NCBI GenBank assembly: GCA_947463125.1
Contig: CANHQZ010000009.1
Span: 1-62,637 of the forward strand
Direction of reading: 5' to 3'
Length of the DNA: 62,637 nucleotides
DNA from: Flavobacteriales bacterium
GTDB lineage: Bacteria > Bacteroidota > Bacteroidia > NS11-12g > UBA955
This document shows, piece by piece, positions 45,452 through 54,082 of this stretch. The position numbers and the translations under genes were made by a program. Every line of letters starts with the position of its first letter. Within the stretch, counting starts at the first letter, position 1. Below the pieces are notes generated by a model that saw nothing but the letters and a program-made list of their open reading frames with translations, was not told where the DNA came from and made no database searches.

Positions 45452-46177
45452 ATGACAGACTTGGCGTGGCTGGAAAGAACCCAACTGCTGATCGGAGAAG
45501 AGCAACTCATTCAGCTCAACAGAAGCAGTGTATTGATTGTCGGGCTTGGCGGAGTAGGCAGTTATGCCGCAGAATTTGTATGCAGGGCCGGCGTAGGAAA
45601 CATTACCATTGTAGATGGCGATGTGGTAGACGTAACCAATAAAAACCGGCAGCTTCCTGCATTAAGCAGTACGGTCGGAAAATCCAAAGCGGCCATTATG
45701 GCTGAGCGGATGATGGATATTAACCCGAATCTGAAATTAACGGTGATTGACACCTTTCAGCGTCCTGAGGACACGAGTGCCATGATTAACCAGAATCGAT
45801 ATGATTACGTCATGGACTGCATTGACAGCATTTCTCCCAAAGTGTACCTTATTCGCAGCTGTGTTGAACATAAACAGCGTTTTATCAGCAGTATGGGTGC
45901 AGGCGGAAAAACAGACCCATCAGCCGTTACTGTTGGAGACGTCAGTGAGTCATACAACTGCCCGTTTGCCCGTTTGGTAAGAAAAAGACTGCACAGACAA
46001 GGTATTTATCGGGGTTTTAAAGTGGTTTACAACCATGGCCCACTCTACAGAAACAGCCTCAAGCTGACCGATGGCTCCAACTTTAAAAAATCATTTTACG
46101 GTACCATTTCATTTATGCCTGCCCTGTTTGGGCTTAGGATGGCTGCAGAAGTTATCAACGATCTGAGGGAACTTTAG
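45452..46177 (+). CDS. tcdA: tRNA threonylcarbamoyladenosine dehydratase (ThiF/E1-like)
   Basis: This E1-like enzyme uses ATP to convert t6A37 of tRNAs to the cyclic form ct6A. The 241-residue protein has the ATP-binding GLGGVGS at 31-37, the NKNRQLPAL segment that separates TcdA from other ThiF proteins, and the late RLVRKRLHRQGI region. The ATG at 45452 gives the normal N-terminus (LERTQLLIGEEQL); the longer frame from 45398 runs across the promoter and is not coding. Leader length is about zero. Confidence 0.9.
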   Translation: MTDLAWLERTQLLIGEEQLIQLNRSSVLIVGLGGVGSYAAEFVCRAGVGNITIVDGDVVDVTNKNRQLPALSSTVGKSKAAIMAERMMDINPNLKLTVIDTFQRPEDTSAMINQNRYDYVMDCIDSISPKVYLIRSCVEHKQRFISSMGAGGKTDPSAVTVGDVSESYNCPFARLVRKRLHRQGIYRGFKVVYNHGPLYRNSLKLTDGSNFKKSFYGTISFMPALFGLRMAAEVINDLREL

Positions 46178-46203
46178 ACCTAAGGTAACTTTAGAAATTT
46201 TCG

Positions 46204-46211
46204 TATATTCG
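46204..46211 (+). promoter_or_regulatory. -7 promoter box for small lipoprotein
   Basis: TATATTCG, a TAnnTTTG variant, ends 23 bases before the ATG at 46235. Confidence 0.35.
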
Positions 46212-46234
46212 CAATCGACATAATTGAAATAGAC

Positions 46235-46693
46235 ATGAGAAAAACATTCTTCCTTCTTTCTGTGAGCCTTGTTGTGTTTGCAGTAGCGTGTAAAGATGAG
46301 AAAAAAGCAGAACCCAATTACCCCAGTATTGAAGGTAAAACGGTCAGACAAATTCTGATGATGCAGGACTGGAAATTTAGTGAATGGGCCGACAGCGTGG
46401 AAAATGCGGAGGTTTGGCTGGATCAGATGGAGCCATGCATGAAAGATGACGTATTTAGCTTTATCAGCACTACAAAATATAAAGTTATCGAAAACACCAA
46501 CAATTGCTATCCTCCAGATCCCTCCTATGAAGTGAATTACAGCATGGCCTCAGATAATTCAAACATTGTAAGATTCTTCGACAACACTGACTGGGAACTC
46601 ATTTCAAAAAGCAATGCCAGATTGGTTTTCTGGAAGAGCTATAACTCCGGATTGGAACAGCACTATCAGAAATTAGTTCTTACAAGAAATTAA
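46235..46693 (+). CDS. Hypothetical lipoprotein, lipocalin-like
   Basis: A 152-residue predicted lipoprotein with lipobox AVAC (C19). The mature part has a pattern seen in small Bacteroidota lipocalin-like lipoproteins: an opening with a tryptophan (QDWKFSEWADS), a segment EPCMKDDVFSF close to the common 'C.KD..ftF' motif, then beta strands ending in ARLVFWKSY. Two cysteines (in EPCMKD and NNCYPP) could form a disulfide. Its stop codon shares the palindrome TTAA with the stop of the convergent TPR gene. Function unknown. Confidence 0.72.
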   Translation: MRKTFFLLSVSLVVFAVACKDEKKAEPNYPSIEGKTVRQILMMQDWKFSEWADSVENAEVWLDQMEPCMKDDVFSFISTTKYKVIENTNNCYPPDPSYEVNYSMASDNSNIVRFFDNTDWELISKSNARLVFWKSYNSGLEQHYQKLVLTRN

Positions 46694-47703
46694 TTACCGG
46701 TTATAATTTTCTTGCCGGTAGCGGCAGGCAAATTCTTCGGATCAATGGCTAAAGCGGCGTTGTAATCTTGCAGCGCCGCTTTTTTGTTGCCCATTTTTTC
46801 GTTTGCAGTGCCGCGCATGGCATAGGCATTGGCATTCTTCTCTTCCAGCAATATGTAGGCATTGCATAATTCCAGGCATTTGGGAAATTGTGATTTGGCC
46901 ATCGCAATAAAAGCTGTATTGTACAACGCTAGTTTATGAGCAGGGTTGATAAGACGCGCCTTGTCGTACATAGACGTTGCTTTATCGTATTCACCCCGCT
47001 GTTGCAGAAAAAAGCCCTTGCCATAGTAGGCTTCATCTGATGTTTCATTTATAGCAAGTGCTCTGTCATAATACTGCAGGGCCAAATCATTGTCCCGCAA
47101 CAAATACATGGAAGCAATCTGCATTACGGCATCGTAATGCTGCGGATTGAGCTGCAGTACTTTTTCAAAATGCTGCATGGCTCTAAGTGTATCTTTTTGT
47201 TCCTTGTAGCCCATTCCTTTAAAGAAGATTGCCTTGTCGGCATACTCCGGCTGGTTTTCAAGTTTCTCAAAAGCTTTTATGGCCTGGCCGTAATCCTGTC
47301 GGTAAAGCAACAGCTTGGCCAGGGCAAATTCAGCTTCGTAAAAATCCTTCTTAAGCACTGTGGCTTTCTTAAGATGAAACATGGTTTGTATGGGGTTGGC
47401 CGAATCCTTTAACAGACAAGTTTCACCCAGCCGGAAATGATACAGCGCGTTATTACTGTCAAGCTTAACAGCCGTTTCAAAATCAAGGATGGCGTCGTTT
47501 AGTTTTTTCTGATAGTAGAACGCATTTCCCCTTTTGTAATATAAGTCTGCATTGAAGGGATCCTGGTTTATTTTGGCGGATACGTCTCTTATATCCTTGC
47601 TGAAGGAAGTATCACTTTCAGAGATATAACGACCCGGCACATCCTGCTTGCATGAAACAAAAAGTGCTAAAGCAAAGAATACTGTAATAATCCTTGTGAA
47701 CAT
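46690..47703 (-). CDS. TPR-repeat lipoprotein
   Basis: A 337-residue predicted lipoprotein with lipobox ALFVSC (C18), then about seven TPR units from residue 50 to 325 (for example ADLYYKRGNAFYYQKKLNDAI, ALYHFRLGETCLL, KAIFFKGMGYKEQKDTLRAM and ANAYAMRGTANEKMGNKKAAL). It is probably an envelope scaffold protein. The -7 box TAAATTTG ends 4 bases before the ATG, so the mRNA is probably leaderless. Confidence 0.85.
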   Translation of the reverse strand: MFTRIITVFFALALFVSCKQDVPGRYISESDTSFSKDIRDVSAKINQDPFNADLYYKRGNAFYYQKKLNDAILDFETAVKLDSNNALYHFRLGETCLLKDSANPIQTMFHLKKATVLKKDFYEAEFALAKLLLYRQDYGQAIKAFEKLENQPEYADKAIFFKGMGYKEQKDTLRAMQHFEKVLQLNPQHYDAVMQIASMYLLRDNDLALQYYDRALAINETSDEAYYGKGFFLQQRGEYDKATSMYDKARLINPAHKLALYNTAFIAMAKSQFPKCLELCNAYILLEEKNANAYAMRGTANEKMGNKKAALQDYNAALAIDPKNLPAATGKKIITGN

Positions 47704-47707
47704 GCTG

Positions 47708-47715
47708 CAAATTTA
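47708..47715 (-). promoter_or_regulatory. -7 promoter box abutting the TPR lipoprotein start codon
   Basis: TAAATTTG on the minus strand, then CAGC, then the ATG at 47703. It uses the same CAGC spacer as the tcdA promoter. Confidence 0.55.
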
Positions 47716-47832
47716 GGTTGAGTAAGGGTAGCAATAAATCAGCCGGTTGTAATTATTGTGTATTGTTACTCAGACAACTGCACAGACCCTATAAAATTGA
47801 GAAAATATGGATATTAATTTCCTCTTTATTTG

Positions 47833-47918
47833 TGCCCGGGACGGGAATCGAACCCGTACTGCCATTGCTGACAACAGGATTTTAAGTCCTGCGCGTCTAC
47901 CTATTCCGCCACCCGGGC
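47833..47918 (-). tRNA. tRNA-Leu (anticodon TAA)
   Basis: The minus strand folds as acceptor GCCCGGG/CCCGGGC, D-arm, anticodon arm CAGGA-CTTAAAA-TCCTG with anticodon TAA, a long class II variable arm (TTGTCAGCAATGGCAG), and T-arm TACGGG-TTCGATT-CCCGT. CCA is not encoded. A -7 box TACATTTG lies 10 bases upstream. The rest of the 47704-48066 gap holds only promoter sites. Confidence 0.95.
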
Positions 47919-47928
47919 AACGCGGCTG

Positions 47929-47936
47929 CAAATGTA
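47929..47936 (-). promoter_or_regulatory. -7 promoter box for tRNA-Leu
   Basis: TACATTTG on the minus strand, 10 bases before the tRNA 5' end. Confidence 0.5.
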
Positions 47937-48051
47937 AGGCAAACAATCCAAAAAGACAGAGCGGAAACAGATTAAAGCCTACATTTATCTGTAAAAATGC
48001 AAAATTCCACATCGCTGTTCAACCCTGTGAATAGAATAAACCAATTATCGT

Positions 48052-48059
48052 TAGTTTTG
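48052..48059 (+). promoter_or_regulatory. -7 promoter box for methyltransferase/GT2 unit
   Basis: TAGTTTTG ends 7 bases before the ATG at 48067. Confidence 0.45.
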
Positions 48060-48066
48060 CAGGGCT

Positions 48067-48855
48067 ATGGATCTGGTAGAAGCAAAATTAAATAACGGAA
48101 AACAGAGGCACCCATGGGAACTGGCGCGCTTTGAGATAGTATGCAAACTCTCCGGGTCACTTCTGCAAAAGCTGAATGAAACTGGTGGGTTTTTACTGGA
48201 TGTTGGGTGCGGCGACACCTGGTTTATTGAGCAGTTGTCTTCAAAATACCCCGGTATTCAGGTGGTGGCAGTAGATATTCTCTTTACCGATGAAGACCTG
48301 AAGTATTTTAAGGAAAAATACAATGGCACTTCTATCAGTGTATTCAAAACCATGGATGATGCCCAGCGATTTCTGGGTGATAAAATGGCAGGCGCTGTTT
48401 TATTGCTGGATGTGATTGAACACATAGAAAATGACATTGAGTTCATGGAATGGCTTGGAAAATTTGCCTGCATTGGAAATGAAACTCAGTTTGTTATAAC
48501 TGTACCGGCATATCAGTGGCTATTTAGCGCCCACGATGTTTTTCTGTATCATTATCGCAGGTATACCAATACGCTGCTGAATGGAAATCTGGAGAAAGCC
48601 GGGTACACCAAACAAAAGATCGGTTATTTCTTCCTTTCTCTTTACCTCGCCAGGATCATCGTTTGGTGTAAAGAAAAAGTAATCGGACGGAAAACAGATG
48701 CTACCGGTGTGGGAGCATGGCAAGGCGGCGCCGCAATTACCGGTCTGGTAAAAACTGTGCTTATGTTTGATTTTTACTTTAGTCAGTTATTTAGGTTATT
48801 TGGCATTAGACTGCCGGGATTAAGCAATTATATCATTTGCAAAAAATCTGCGTAA
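48067..48855 (+). CDS. Class I SAM-dependent methyltransferase
   Basis: A 262-residue methyltransferase. The SAM-binding motif I is FLLDVGCGDTWFIEQL, an acidic residue follows (VVAVDILF), and AVLLLDVIEHIEND is the post-motif typical of the UbiE/Methyltransf_11-type fold. A hydrophobic C-terminal segment (VLMFDFYFSQLFRLFGIRL) may attach it to the membrane, as in methyltransferases of sugar-lipid clusters. It overlaps the GT2 gene by 19 bases, so the two act in the same pathway by inference. Substrate unknown. Confidence 0.87.
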   Translation: MDLVEAKLNNGKQRHPWELARFEIVCKLSGSLLQKLNETGGFLLDVGCGDTWFIEQLSSKYPGIQVVAVDILFTDEDLKYFKEKYNGTSISVFKTMDDAQRFLGDKMAGAVLLLDVIEHIENDIEFMEWLGKFACIGNETQFVITVPAYQWLFSAHDVFLYHYRRYTNTLLNGNLEKAGYTKQKIGYFFLSLYLARIIVWCKEKVIGRKTDATGVGAWQGGAAITGLVKTVLMFDFYFSQLFRLFGIRLPGLSNYIICKKSA

Positions 48856-49574
48856 TCATACCCTGCTACAACGAAGAAAAAAGGCTCGATACCCGCGCCC
48901 TGAAAGCCTATTTGTCGGCCAATCCGAACGTCTTTTTTCTGGGTGTTAATGATGGAAGCCGCGATGCAACGGCAGAATTACTTAAGGAATTAAACCTGGA
49001 GTTTCAGGAACAGTTTCAGTTTTTAAACCTGCCACAGAACGCCGGAAAGGCTGAAGCCGTAAGGCAAGGTATGCTCAAAGCTGCTAGAAACGAACAGTTT
49101 GACTACATTGGTTACTGGGATGCAGACTTTTCAACTCCGTTACATGAAATAAACCATTTTGTTGAATTTTCCGGTGGCCAATTGACACACGCACTTATCA
49201 TGGGCAGCAGAATTGCCCGTCTCGGAAGCAACATAAAGAGAAAACCGCACCGACATTACCTGGGACGCATTTTCTCAACACTTACAAGCCAGATGCTTGA
49301 CTTGAAGGTTTACGACACACAGTGCGGTGCAAAACTGATTGCCCGCGATTATATAGATGCGCTGCTGACCGAACCCTTTGTTTCCAAATGGTTTTTTGAT
49401 GTAGAAATACTGGCTAGACTTATCAAAAGTTACGGCAGAGACAAGACATACAAGATGGTACTTGAAATTCCCTTGCTGGAATGGCATGAAATAGGCGGAT
49501 CTAAACTAAAAATAATCGATTTCATTAAAGTTCCGCTTGAACTGTTAAAAATTAAAAGATTTTATAAAATCTGA
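48837..49574 (+). CDS. Family 2 glycosyltransferase (dolichyl-phosphate glucosyltransferase-like)
   Basis: A 245-residue GT2 enzyme. The nucleotide-sugar fold starts at once (ICVIIPCYNEEKRL), with VNDGSRDAT, the metal-binding DAD in YWDADFSTPL, and YDTQCGAKLI, the last two typical of the ALG5/DPG-synthase subgroup that loads sugar on a polyprenyl phosphate. The start is a TTG at 48837 inside the methyltransferase gene; no closer in-frame ATG exists. There is no membrane segment. The next gene is a membrane glycosyltransferase that could use the lipid-linked sugar. Confidence 0.87.
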   Translation: MQKICVIIPCYNEEKRLDTRALKAYLSANPNVFFLGVNDGSRDATAELLKELNLEFQEQFQFLNLPQNAGKAEAVRQGMLKAARNEQFDYIGYWDADFSTPLHEINHFVEFSGGQLTHALIMGSRIARLGSNIKRKPHRHYLGRIFSTLTSQMLDLKVYDTQCGAKLIARDYIDALLTEPFVSKWFFDVEILARLIKSYGRDKTYKMVLEIPLLEWHEIGGSKLKIIDFIKVPLELLKIKRFYKI

Positions 49575-49614
49575 TTTTTGAGCTAAAATAAAGTCAAACC
49601 CCATCGGGATTTGT

Positions 49615-49622
49615 TATTTTTG
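49615..49622 (+). promoter_or_regulatory. -7 promoter box for membrane glycosyltransferase
   Basis: TATTTTTG ends 10 bases before the ATG at 49633. Confidence 0.45.
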
Positions 49623-49632
49623 CCTTCCACGC

Positions 49633-52350
49633 ATGAATAAAAAAGCTCAGAATCCGGCACCCAAAGCGGCAAACATAGCCTATCCGGTCCTTCCCTTCTA
49701 CGGCAAACATGCCGGTGAAAACCAGGCTCTCTCTTTCAGCGAAAGAGCGCTTGATTTTTTATCGAATAACACCGATGAAGCTCATTTAATCATATCATTT
49801 ACGGCAGTAAACGCTCCCGGATTGTCTGATTTTTGCACAAGGCTGGAGAACATCACGGATGCTTTCGACGCCCATATAGCGATCCCGGCAAAACATAAAA
49901 ACAGCCTGTCATCGTGGACCACGGGAATTCGTGAGCAGGAATTACAAACACCTTTCATTTGCATCAGCAGGGAATTACTTGAATCGCTATGCCATTCTGG
50001 TCTGAATATCAATGAAAAATATGAATTGCTTTTTGGACTCCGAAAATCAGCCCGCGACTGGAACTTCATTGAATGCAGCCTTTCGGATAAAATGGAAAGT
50101 GCGCCCACCTGGAAAAAAAGAATTGCAGCAGTTATCAGATATGCAAATCCGCTGAATTTCAAAGGAAACCCGGCAAGGCATCTGTTCACAGCCCTTTCTT
50201 TATTGGTATTGATAACAATAACCTCCCTGAGCAAAGATGCGGGCATCAGCGGAGATGAATTTATTCAGTACAATTGGGCCGATACCGCCATTATTCCATA
50301 TTTCACGGAAGACAAAGAAGATGCACTGTACGATAAAAGCGAGCTCCACATGGAAAACTATGGCAGCAGCTTTGATACGTTTACGGCCATGCTGGTAAGA
50401 ATTACCGGCACAGATGAAATCTTTCAGCTGAGGCATTTCTGGAATGCAGTGATGGGCTTTTTATGCATTCTGTTCGGCGGACTCATGGTGCGATACCTGA
50501 CCAAAAGCTGGATATGGGGCTGCATCGGAATGGTGCTGTTATTTTTTACACCCCGGTTACTGGGTGATTCACTTAATAACCCCAAAGACATACCCTTTGC
50601 GGCAGGATACATCATTGGTTTGTATTATGCCATGTTGTATTATGGCAAAAACGGAGGAAGAATCGGACAGGCTGTCGGTATTGTTATTGGAACCGGGCTT
50701 GCCATCAGTATACGTGTGGGCGGTTTTGTGCTGATTCCTACCATTGCACTCTTTGCCGGTCTCAGATATATAGAAAATATCGGTCTGTCTAATTTCTTAA
50801 AATTTCGCTGGAAGGGCATCCTACCCTACATCCTCTCATTCGCACTTATCGGACTGGGTTCCTTTTTGGTGGGAATTGCAGCGTGGCCCTATGGCCTGGA
50901 TGATCCGTTTACCAATCCTTTCAAGGCATTGGATGCATTCACCAAATTTCCGGTAACCCTTAGGCAATTGTTCGAAGGAAAACTGACGGACAGCAGCATG
51001 CTGCCACCGTATTACCTGGTTAAATACCTCCTTATAACCACGCCATTGATTTCATTGCTCGGATTGTTGCTGTACTTCATTTTTGGATTATTCAACAGGA
51101 AAAACTATAGCCATGCCCTCATGATTGTATTTTTTGCTGCTGCATTTCCGGTTTTTTATATATGGTTCCAAAAATCCAATGTATACGGCGGCATGCGCCA
51201 GATTATGTTTGTGGTTCCCTGCATAGTTGTTTCTGCTACGGCTGGTTTTGCCATGGTAGGAAAGATGTTCACACGGATTAATATCCTAAAATGGATTCTT
51301 CCGGCACTGGTGCTGGCAGGAAGTATCCCTCCTGCCGTCCATACCATTAAAAATCATCCCCTTCAATATATCTACTTTAATGAAACCGTAGGCGGAACCA
51401 AAGGTGCATACGGTGAGTATGAAATGGATTATTACCTTGCATCGCTAAGACAAAGTACAGAGTGGTTTCTTGAAAATGTGGCGCGTAAAAACCCGGATAA
51501 AAAGTTTACCGTGCTTTCCTACGGCATGAATCACGTGAAGTATTACTGCAGAAACGATAAAAATGTGCATGTTGGTTTTACCAGAGCTGATGAGAGAAGC
51601 AGCATGAACTGGGATTACGCCATTTTTTACAATGGTTTCACCGATAAATCCAGGCTTACAAACGGGGCTTATCCACCGGTAGGAACCGTTTACGCGCCTA
51701 TGGTTGACGGTAAGCCAATGGGATGGGTAGTAAAAAGACCTTCCTTTGATGACCTGGATGGATATAAGGCACTCGAAAAAGAAAAGAATTTTGGACTTGC
51801 GCTGCAAAAATTCAAATCATATCTTACCATTGATGGCAAGAACTCTGAAGTATACCTTTATCTGGCTAATGCCTTTGCGGGTCTGAATAACCTTGATTCC
51901 GCCATATGGGCTGCAGAAAAATCGTTGTCCATTTATCCCGAATACAACAGGGCTTTGATGACCCTGAACTCATTCTACGCAGGAAAAGCGCAATGGGACA
52001 AAGCCGTAAAAACGATGGAGCGTTACACAAAAACACGTCCCATCGACCCGGATGGATGGTGGATTCTGGCACAAATGCAGTTTAATAACCGGGATTACAA
52101 AGCTGCAGAAACAAGCTTGAGAAAAACCATTTCAATAGAAGCCCGCAATCCGGATTACTACCAGGTTGGCGTAAATATTTACCAGGCGCTCCGCGATAAC
52201 TCAAATGCATCTTTATACTACGCTGCTTCCAGAGCAGGATCATCCAACCCCAAGGAGCAACAGGACGGCGTTTCGGCCATACAAAGTATTTACCTGGATA
52301 TAACCGGTAAGGAGCTGGATCTGGGAGGAAATGAAGACGAAGACGAATAA
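49633..52350 (+). CDS. Multi-span glycosyltransferase (GT39/PMT-like) with C-terminal TPRs
   Basis: A 905-residue membrane protein in three parts. Residues 1-175 are a soluble domain I do not recognise. From about 176 to 575 there are roughly ten membrane spans with the acidic pair D208-E209 (GISGDEFIQ) just after the first span, as in GT39/PMT-type enzymes that take sugar from a polyprenyl-phosphate donor. A periplasmic-type soluble region follows, then TPR repeats at about 715-850 (SEVYLYLANAFAGLNNLDSA; PDGWWILAQMQFNNRDYKAA) and an acidic end. The GT2 upstream could make the donor. This suggests glycosylation of proteins or lipids at the periplasmic face. Confidence 0.82.
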   Translation: MNKKAQNPAPKAANIAYPVLPFYGKHAGENQALSFSERALDFLSNNTDEAHLIISFTAVNAPGLSDFCTRLENITDAFDAHIAIPAKHKNSLSSWTTGIREQELQTPFICISRELLESLCHSGLNINEKYELLFGLRKSARDWNFIECSLSDKMESAPTWKKRIAAVIRYANPLNFKGNPARHLFTALSLLVLITITSLSKDAGISGDEFIQYNWADTAIIPYFTEDKEDALYDKSELHMENYGSSFDTFTAMLVRITGTDEIFQLRHFWNAVMGFLCILFGGLMVRYLTKSWIWGCIGMVLLFFTPRLLGDSLNNPKDIPFAAGYIIGLYYAMLYYGKNGGRIGQAVGIVIGTGLAISIRVGGFVLIPTIALFAGLRYIENIGLSNFLKFRWKGILPYILSFALIGLGSFLVGIAAWPYGLDDPFTNPFKALDAFTKFPVTLRQLFEGKLTDSSMLPPYYLVKYLLITTPLISLLGLLLYFIFGLFNRKNYSHALMIVFFAAAFPVFYIWFQKSNVYGGMRQIMFVVPCIVVSATAGFAMVGKMFTRINILKWILPALVLAGSIPPAVHTIKNHPLQYIYFNETVGGTKGAYGEYEMDYYLASLRQSTEWFLENVARKNPDKKFTVLSYGMNHVKYYCRNDKNVHVGFTRADERSSMNWDYAIFYNGFTDKSRLTNGAYPPVGTVYAPMVDGKPMGWVVKRPSFDDLDGYKALEKEKNFGLALQKFKSYLTIDGKNSEVYLYLANAFAGLNNLDSAIWAAEKSLSIYPEYNRALMTLNSFYAGKAQWDKAVKTMERYTKTRPIDPDGWWILAQMQFNNRDYKAAETSLRKTISIEARNPDYYQVGVNIYQALRDNSNASLYYAASRAGSSNPKEQQDGVSAIQSIYLDITGKELDLGGNEDEDE

Positions 52351-52357
52351 ACCGGTT

Positions 52358-53203
52358 TTAGGCCAGTAAATCGGACAGATTTCCCTTTTCGGCTATCACC
52401 ATTTGCCCGCGGTCATTGCGCTGCAGCTTAGCACATTCCATGGCAACATCATGCTCAAAGAAATACAGGGTGTTGGCAGCATCCATTTCGCTGTAAAGTA
52501 GTTCTTTTTCCTGCATTACAACGAGTGGCTCAATGTCATACCCCATCGTATAGTGAACAGGAATATGGGCTGAGGAAGGAATCAGATCTGCACAATAAAC
52601 CACCTTTTTCCCATTGATCGTAATTTCCGGTGTTGTCATTCCAATGGTGTGACCATTTACACTGCGAATACGCACATGGGAGGTTAGCAACTCACCGTGT
52701 TTAACAAAATTCAGCACACCGGCTTCCTGCAGCGGTAAAAAATTCTCCGGTAAAAATGAGGCCCTCTCCCGGGCATTGGGCTTTAAGGCATGATTCCACT
52801 GGGTTTCTGTCACATGATACGTTGCATTTGGAAATGCAGGCATCAATTTTCCTTCATTTGTTTTGATTACTGCACCGCCCACATGGTCGAAGTGCAGGTG
52901 AGTGAGCAATACGTCGGTAACATCATCATAGGATAAGCCAATGTTTTTTAACGATGAAACAAGTGAATAAGGACCATTTAAATAGTAATAACCAAAGAAT
53001 TTTTCGCTTTGCTTATCTCCTATCCCGGTATCGATTAAAATTCTTCTGTCGCCATCTTCTACCAGCAAACAGCGCATGGCCCAGTTACACAGGTTTTTTT
53101 CGTCTGCGGGATTCAGGGAATTCCAAATTACTTTGGGCACCACACCAAACATGGCACCACCGTCAAGCTTAAAGTTACCCGAATGAATTACATGCAGTTT
53201 CAT
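52358..53203 (-). CDS. MBL-fold metallo-hydrolase (lactonase-like)
   Basis: A 281-residue metallo-beta-lactamase-fold enzyme. The metal site is LLTHLHFDHVGG (HxHxDH), with further ligand histidines near VNGHTIGM and the aspartate of VVYCADLIPS. The layout with MRCLLVEDGDRRILIDTGIGD resembles the AHL-lactonase/quorum-quenching group, but many members act on other esters or lactones. There is no signal peptide. It starts 3 bases after the map stop, so the two share a transcript. Confidence 0.87.
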   Translation of the reverse strand: MKLHVIHSGNFKLDGGAMFGVVPKVIWNSLNPADEKNLCNWAMRCLLVEDGDRRILIDTGIGDKQSEKFFGYYYLNGPYSLVSSLKNIGLSYDDVTDVLLTHLHFDHVGGAVIKTNEGKLMPAFPNATYHVTETQWNHALKPNARERASFLPENFLPLQEAGVLNFVKHGELLTSHVRIRSVNGHTIGMTTPEITINGKKVVYCADLIPSSAHIPVHYTMGYDIEPLVVMQEKELLYSEMDAANTLYFFEHDVAMECAKLQRNDRGQMVIAEKGNLSDLLA

Positions 53204-53206
53204 AGT

Positions 53207-53971
53207 TTAAAAATCGCCGTAAACATCGGTCAGTGCCTCATATCCGGTTTCTGTTATCAGTACGGTATGCTCATACTGGGCACTGAGTTTGCCATCGATG
53301 GTGCGGGCTGTCCAGCCATCTTTGCGATCGACTTTACAACGGGCTTTGCCTGCATTAATCATGGGCTCAATCGTAAAAACCATTCCCGGCTTCAGTATCG
53401 GTCCGGTATTTTTTTCGGCAATATGCGAAACCTCCGGATCTTCATGAAACTTGAGACCCACACCATGTCCGCAAAACTCATATACCACAGAATATCCGTG
53501 CTTGTGCGCATGTTCCGAAATATGGTAACCTATGTTGTTCAGATGATTGCCGGGGAAGCACTGTTCAAGTCCTTTTCTGAGACACTCTCTGGTCACATTC
53601 ATCAGGTTCAAGGCATATTCACTGGCTTCACCTACTACATACATGCGGCAAGTGTCACCAAAATAGCCATCCAGTATGGTGGTTACATCCACATTAACGA
53701 TATCCCCCCATTTCAATTCGTAGGAATTGGGCACACCATGGCATACCACATCATTGGGAGAAATACAGGAAGCGTGCTGATATCCTTTATATCCTTTGGT
53801 GGCAGGAATGGCACCTCTTTCCCGCATGAATTTTTCTGCTAAATCATTCAATGCCAGCGTGGTAATTCCCGGTTGAATGTGCGTTTCCAGAAATTTGAGT
53901 GTTTCGGCGGCAAGCCTACTGCTTTTCCTAATTCCTTCTATCTGTTCTGGGGTTTTAATAATGATTCCCAC
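53207..53971 (-). CDS. map: Type I methionine aminopeptidase
   Basis: The 254-residue enzyme that removes N-terminal methionine from new proteins. Metal ligands are D95 (VNVDVTT), D106 (GDTCRM), H169 (CGHGVG), E202 (TIEPMI) and E234 (QYEHTV); the substrate histidine is H78 (VCHGVP). The start is GTG at 53971; an overlapping ATG one base upstream is in another frame. A -7 box TAATTTTG ends 4 bases before the GTG, so the mRNA is probably leaderless. It is divergent from hppA. Confidence 0.95.
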   Translation of the reverse strand: MGIIIKTPEQIEGIRKSSRLAAETLKFLETHIQPGITTLALNDLAEKFMRERGAIPATKGYKGYQHASCISPNDVVCHGVPNSYELKWGDIVNVDVTTILDGYFGDTCRMYVVGEASEYALNLMNVTRECLRKGLEQCFPGNHLNNIGYHISEHAHKHGYSVVYEFCGHGVGLKFHEDPEVSHIAEKNTGPILKPGMVFTIEPMINAGKARCKVDRKDGWTARTIDGKLSAQYEHTVLITETGYEALTDVYGDF

Positions 53972-53975
53972 ATTG

Positions 53976-53983
53976 CAAAATTA
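53976..53983 (-). promoter_or_regulatory. -7 promoter box abutting the map start codon
   Basis: TAATTTTG on the minus strand, then CAAT, then the GTG at 53971. Confidence 0.5.
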
Positions 53984-54048
53984 CTATTAAAACAGCCCCT
54001 CGCGCGCAATTATTCCATAGAATTAGGTGCATTTCATATAAAAAAACG

Positions 54049-54056
54049 TAATTTCG
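54049..54056 (+). promoter_or_regulatory. -7 promoter box for hppA
   Basis: TAATTTCG, a TAnnTTTG variant, ends 26 bases before the ATG at 54083. It supports that ATG rather than the longer open frame from 53873. Confidence 0.4.
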
Positions 54057-54082
54057 CACCCCTAATTTTACAAAAACTCAAT

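Noticed and set aside
53873-54082. 70-residue N-terminal extension of hppA
   Set aside because: It overlaps the map start on the other strand, runs through the -7 box at 54049-54056, and its composition is unlike a pyrophosphatase N-terminus.
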